From NCBI GenBank assembly GCA_037783415.1, contig JAZGTN010000149.1:806001-870000 (forward strand): DNA of 64,000 bases, read 5' to 3'. This document shows positions 58,842-64,000 of this stretch, piece after piece. The stretch comes from Leptasterias polaris. Lineage: Eukaryota; Echinodermata; Asteroidea; Forcipulatida; Asteriidae. A program made the position numbers and the translations under genes. Numbering within the stretch: the stretch's first letter is position 1; each line of letters opens with the position of its first letter. The notes under the pieces were generated by a model, which was not told the origin of the DNA, did no database searches, and saw only the letters and a program-made list of their open reading frames with translations.

Positions 58842-60060
58842 CAATCGACTGTGCACGTCTCGCACGTATCGGAGCAAGAAAATACGTCAAACGAAGAACA
58901 TCCTTTTTCTGAAATCAAATTTTCATTTTAAATTTATATCTACGAAAAAAGCAACATGTTTAAAGCAACATGTGACAGTTCAATAGTACACCAACAGGCA
59001 AAATATCATATCATTTAAAATATCTCAATCAAATCCACTAGGTGTTTGTTTACAACGTTTTCAACAAACACACCGTACAACAAACAAACACATCAGAAAA
59101 TATTTTAAATAATGATAAAACAGAGAGAGATCGGAGAGAGAGAGAGAGAGAGATGGGGAGAGAAAAGAAGAAGACATATTTGCTGTTCATATTTGTGACC
59201 CGCTCTGCAAAAAAGGCCCGTAAGTTGCGCTATGCCATTTCACGTCATGAGCTCTTCCATGTTGGAAGGGGAATTTTTTTTTCAAAAATCTAAATTTCTT
59301 GTAACCCTTTTTTCCATACCTGATGTCTACTCTTTCATAATTTTAAATCAGGAAGGTTGATTTTGATCAATAAAGATGAAAAACCCTGTGTTTTGTGATA
59401 AGGTTTTACGTGGTTTGGTACGATCGATTCCCGTTCGATGTTACACAAATGCCGATATGTTCACCTCTGGCAATGCTCTTCCAGGAACCCCCACCCCCTA
59501 TTATAAATTTGGTAGCATTGTAGCCGCCAGAATATCCTTTTGTTTACCTTTTTTTTATGCAGCGCCTCGCCTTTTGAGGAAGTCAATGGAGGGCGCTATT
59601 TTCAAGTCTCATTATAAGTTGTATATTGTCACCGTATACACACATTGCCAAGTTTTAGAAGAAAACCATTTAGTTCAGACATCTATGCCTACTAATACCT
59701 GGGCAGCTCAGCAAAGTGAGTGTTCACATTTTATTTGCATTTTATTGTCGATATTGAGTAATTTAGAAGTGTTTTTGATATACAAAAAATAAGGTTTTGT
59801 TGAGTGAAAACTACACGTTTGTACATGCATGTACATGACATGTAGGCCCATTGCTCTGCATGTGTTACGTTCTGCGTTCATGTATGTGTTATTGATGCCA
59901 TTGATTATGTAATTTTCAATAATTGGTTCTTGTATGAAGATACACTAGATATTTGTAGTAAATTGATAAGTTTAGGAGTTGATGCATAATAATCTAGTTG
60001 AAGGCAAATATGTGGCCTTGGTTTATGTATCTAATTTGCAAGATGTTATTTTTCTCTTTA
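58842..60060. other. Upstream region, no supported gene
   Basis: It contains a (GA)n run at 59122-59156 and a 138-codon open frame at 59376-59792 (MKNPVFCDKVLRGLVRS...). That frame has no motif I recognise and neither flank looks like a clear exon border, so it is not called as a gene. The piece cgactgtgcacgtctcgcacg at 58847-58867 resembles the TIR of the 62581-63287 element. Confidence 0.45.
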
Positions 60061-60067
60061 TATTGCA

Positions 60068-60200
60068 GTCGAACCACCTATTGTCACCTATTGTCACCCA
60101 TTGTCACCTATTGGCATTGCCACCTTATGTCACCTAGTAACTACCTTACGTCAACTTTCACCTAACGACACCTACCTGTTACCACCTATAGTAATCTACT
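60068..60200. repeat. CACCTATTGT minisatellite
   Basis: Roughly a dozen degenerate 10-mers (cacctattgt, cacctagtaac, cacctacctg). It starts just after ttatattgcag, which is probably chance rather than a splice acceptor. Confidence 0.75.
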
Positions 60201-61339
60201 TCAATCAATAGTCAACCGTCAAATCTTAATCATCCGGATACAACAATCAGAACTCAATCATTAAGTTTAAAGTTTATTCGTCACTAACAGTAATTATTGT
60301 AATTTTGCCTGTGGATCAAGAACAATTAAAGAATAGTTTTGAACAGTTAATTTGGTGCGTATAATTGCTGAGCACAATTTTCCTAAAATTTAATATAAGA
60401 CGATCTGTAGCATCACAAGCTACAAGCATCTTGAAGCTTACGACTAACTCTTTCTATATTTAGACATAAGGTCACAGGCAAATGCTATGCAGGTCATTCT
60501 TGCCTGTGATCTGTTTATGTTTTGTCATGAACTTCATGTAGGTCAAGTCAGGCTTGCTGCGTTAAAACACTTAAGTGAGGGCTGTCAACACTAGATCATG
60601 GATCATTTTATGTATTTCCTTTTTTTCTCTCCAAAACGCAATGCGCTGGGGATTTAAAGTCCTTTTCCTGGACTGGACTGTTCCACATCTAAGAGGGGAA
60701 CAGGTCACAGCGTTGTGTATGTTTTTTTTGGAGGGGCTGACAAATATTTTTAGTCTCATACTTCGTGCCAAAATTGACCGACTCAGACCTACTCAGATCT
60801 AACCCTCTGATAAAGTGGAGCCATCTGTTCTTTGTAGCAGGCTTCCTGGTGTCCTGATGACAACATGGGCTAGGTTCTGAGGTTTCCAACACCCCCTACC
60901 TCTTAAACCAAAATTATGGGCTTACTGGGAGCCAGCCAATGGAACCACCCCGCATTTTCGTAATTATTGGGCTTATTCTCTCATCTTGAAGGTTTTTAAA
61001 AAGCAATCAAAAGAAAATTCAAATGCAACAATGTCAGACTGACCTGATTCACTGCAGTTAAGTTACTGGTATGAACGTTTGAGCTTTCAGAGTAAATACA
61101 CAAACCTTTTCCACAAATTACTAATGTTTATCAGCATTTGCAAAGACGTTGAACATAAAAAGCATTAAAAAGAGCAAAAGAAGACCCGAGGTTATTGTTA
61201 GCACAGTATGCCAAGTTATTATTAGCAGACTCTAATGAAGCTAATGAAGTGATAAAAAGGGTTTCGTAGATTATATGACATTTTGTTCAGTCTGTAACAG
61301 TTGTTAGGAAGTTTGTGGACAACTGGGAAAGGACAATCC

Positions 61340-61856
61340 AAACTAATTATGATTCCACAAAATGGTCTCAGGTATTTAGTATACCATTTACATGTACTGT
61401 TGATTCCAAGCTTTAAAATGGTTCCAGTTCCATTTGACACACAGTATTTTAGGTAAAAATTCCTTTCTTTTCAAAATCAACAAAAAATATTCCAATGTAT
61501 GTACTTTTTGTCAGACTGAAGAGGAATCCCTCATTCATCCTTTTTGTCAATGTTATTATGTAATCTCTTTCTGGAACTCTACTTTCGATTGGATCAAGGA
61601 AAAGACCAAGGCCAGTCTTGTAGTAGACAACGAGTTGATGTTGTTCGGTATTACTGGTAACACATTCAAATGCCTGAATCTTATTCTTTTAATTGCTCGA
61701 GCGTTTTCACATTTATAAAATGAAAATGAACGACAAACGTCCTTGCATCGTAGTTTAAAAAAGACCTGAAGAGCTATTACATCTGCAAGAAATATTTGTC
61801 AGTTGTCAACGGAACCTCTCAGAAATTTAATTCGAAATGGAATAAGGCCAAGTAAA
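61340..61856 (+). pseudogene. C-terminal end of a LINE ORF2 (zinc-knuckle region)
   Basis: Pieces in shifted frames read, in order, TKWSQVFSIPFTCTVDSKL, FQFHLTHSILGKNSFLFKIN, then VCTFCQTEEESLIHPFCQCY with SFWNSTFDWI (61434-61718), and further on FKKDLKSYYICKKYLSVVNG with FNSKWNK. This is the zf-RVT pattern (CxxC...H...C, then fW..) and the tail that follows it in L1/Tx-like LINEs. Frameshifts show it is dead. It differs in type from the jockey/CR1-like piece at 42354-42995. Confidence 0.75.
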
Positions 61857-62580
61857 AAAACTTACGAGTTTCCCGTCCCCGCCCGCCTCCTTTTTGGCCG
61901 CCGCCTCCTTTTATTTACTATTTACTATTCAGAAAAAAAGAAAAAGAAAAACATAAACAAATTATCTGAAATCATATTTTTTGAAGATTTAAAGCTGAAA
62001 TCAGATTTTTTTTGAAGCCCAGAATGCAGCGCTTTTATTTATTTTTAGTCATTTTGGGGCTTTCTTGCCCAAATTTACGCACTTCAGAATTTTTGGATAA
62101 AACTGAGTGGCATCTCTGATATTTTGAATCTCCTGAATCCAATTAGATAGGCCGAAAATAGCAGCTTTGCCTCAAGAATTCCCAACTTTCTCATTTCAAT
62201 ATTCTCAGTCCCTAGCTAGTTGAGGGCTAAACGTGTGATTCTCCTGACTTAATATATCATCAGTGTCTTGGCACCAAACCCAGCTTGGCGTTCTTTTCAG
62301 AGCGGGCAGAGCTGGAGCTTTTCAGAGCGGGATTCTGCAGTGAAAGGTCTTACAAATCATTTGTTTTGTCATAAATTGCATCAGTATACTCAAATAGCAC
62401 AATATCTGTGAATAAATATACCTTAGCCAGCCATATTTAGCATGGCGGCCATCTTGGAGAAAATAGCTAAAAATTGAAAAATAGTAAATAGTAAAGCGCT
62501 GCCTCCTCCTTTTTTGAAAAAGTCTGGACGAGAAACTCGTTACTTTTTTTACTTGGCCTAAGTATTCTGTACTCTGTGAA

Positions 62581-63287
62581 TAGACTGTGCAAGTCTCGCG
62601 CGCATTCGAACTTCCGGGACCATAGTGGTCCCAACCATGTGGAGTTTTACGTGGGCGAGATTTTGTTTCGTCAATTATTTTAGTTTAACGTAGTTTATGA
62701 CCTAGAAAATTATACATGTTGTTGGGAATGTAATACTAAGTGATAACAACATATGAAAGTAAAACCAATTCAACAATATAACGAAGAAAACCCGAGAATT
62801 AAACTTGACCTCAGCTACCGGTTATTGCACAAAATTAAGAATTTTGTGCTCACCTCCGATCATAAAACTTATGTAAAAGCTTGTTTTTGATGCGCGATTA
62901 TAATCGCCAGATGCTGTAATTGCAAAGCGAACCCTTTTCATTGCAGTCTATGGTGTTGAGGCGTCGGCATTCCTCTTTAAACTGCGATACGGGTCAATTT
63001 AAAACCCGTTTGACCTTCACGAATCTGCGTAAGGGGTTTCTAAAAAGTTAACATCAAAAAAGCATCCTTGTCCCAGAGTTTTAATTTGTTTTTAATAATA
63101 ATTAACACACTTTGGCGTATTTATTTAAAAAGCTAAAACTAATTTCATAAAATTGTAATGATTTATTTTTGTTGTTCAGATTTTGTCATGAGATATAATT
63201 TAAAACAAAGATTTGATTTCAGAAATAAAAATGTTCTTCGTGTGACGTGTTTGCTCGTTCGGATACGCGCGAGACTTGCACAGTCTA
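62581..63287. mobile_element. TIR element, about 707 bp, TAGACTGTGCAAGTCTCGCGCG ends
   Basis: The left end TAGACTGTGCAAGTCTCGCG and the right end, its exact inverse (…CGCGAGACTTGCACAGTCTA), give at least 20 bp of perfect TIR. The inside is AT-rich and non-coding. A short target duplication involving TA is possible. The superfamily is unknown. Confidence 0.75.
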
Positions 63288-63545
63288 TAACCTACTGTAA
63301 CCAGTTTAATTCTTATTTACTGTAAGATACGCTGTTTCATTTATTCTCCTTTCTATGTTAAAGGTGCTGCATACGTTTGGTAGTTGGAGCCTACTGATTG
63401 TGTTAATCCTATATAAATGTAGCATACCATAAATTTAACCTGTGAAAATTTCACTTCAAAAGGTGGTCGCGTTTTTGAGATATCACCGAAAAACCGGAGC
63501 GAATATTTCCACGCAGGCAGAATATTCCCCATAGGAATGCACAGT

Positions 63546-63578
63546 CTGAGAAGCGTTTCTGACAGAAACGCTTCTCAG
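63546..63578. repeat. Perfect 15-bp stem hairpin
   Basis: CTGAGAAGCGTTTCT, loop gac, AGAAACGCTTCTCAG. The flanks carry attcccc/ggggaat (63525-63531 and 63590-63596), extending a larger imperfect foldback around it. It is probably a small MITE core. Confidence 0.7.
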
Positions 63579-64000
63579 ATTCAAATTTTGGGGAATAAAA
63601 AGTGATATATTTTTCCATAAACGTAGTACTTTAAGTTAAAAGTTTCTCAAAATTAATTATACTACTCAAAGCTGCTGTACTTCTTACCAAGTAAGTTTTT
63701 ATTGCCATTAATTTTCATAGTCATTACCAAACGTACTGTGCCTTTGATAAGAGAGCAATAAAATGTTATCCCCGGGAAAAAAAAAAATGATACATTGTCT
63801 GCGCATTTACGCAAACGCGTGGTATGGGCGTACACGCGGCACCATCTGTCCTCGTCAAAATAACCAAAAACAATACGCAATGAAAACAGTTGTGATAGTT
63901 TCCGCACAACAAGGCATGGTGCAAATGTTAACTTTTACACAACATTGTGCTTGTTTAGGGCCCATTTATTTGCTAGTTTACAGAGCCGGTCTTTATATCA

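Noticed and set aside
59376..59792. 138-codon open frame upstream of gene 2
   Set aside because: No domain, no matching splice borders, unremarkable composition; a chance frame cannot be excluded.

Overview
The window is eukaryotic, almost certainly from a metazoan and probably a marine invertebrate. It is AT-rich and intron-dominated, with GT-AG introns, animal-type extracellular domains and a dense load of DNA transposons, Helitron-like elements, LINE debris and minisatellites. I saw no bacterial features. I cannot name the species.

The only genes I can support are two tandem paralogues on the minus strand. They encode small secreted proteins: a signal peptide, then an unrecognised four-cysteine module of about 70 residues, then one F5/8-type C (discoidin) domain. 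Gene 2 is complete, with five exons at 57975-58038, 44051-44260, 43342-43479, 37693-37904 and 36222-36365. It predicts 255 residues, and every junction has GT-AG signals and a matching phase. Gene 1 runs off the left edge. It has exon 1 (present twice, 29242-29302 and 33588-33648), exon 2 (26329-26535) and exon 3 (4240-4377); its discoidin exons 4-5 should lie left of base 1. Most single-frame reading frames of this window miss these short exons.

The rest is mainly mobile DNA that has inflated the introns. Gene 1 intron 2 is about 22 kb against 571 bp in gene 2. Region by region: 1-3906, three head-to-tail Helentron/HINE-like elements; 5820-8250, foldback arrays of an ATTTCGTTCCCTCGAAAT unit; 8741-11395, another HINE; 12170-12480, a microsatellite; 13610-14750, a MITE; 15477-25035, five more HINEs in tandem on the minus strand, one carrying an LTR-like insert and RT debris and one carrying a foreign exon-like segment; 27485-36175, a nearly identical tandem duplication of a unit of about 4.35 kb containing gene 1 exon 1 and its upstream DNA; 38400-43000, a degenerate repeat, a piggyBac transposase and a LINE 3' end inside gene 2 intron 3; 44600-46360, minisatellites and a 1.1-kb TIR element; 47373-53373, a nearly perfect 6-kb palindrome of a decayed gene of a repetitive family; 55562-56697, a probable solo LTR; 58726-64000, MITEs and a LINE fragment.

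The HINE family has a left motif GGTGTTCG, a right CGAACACC, a terminal hairpin, a CTAG end and a T/T target. It also carries repeated TGACGTCA (CRE-like) palindromes and inverted ACTTCCGGT/ACCGGAAGT (ETS-like) pairs. This makes it the most interesting candidate system here, together with the duplicated first exon and the palindrome.
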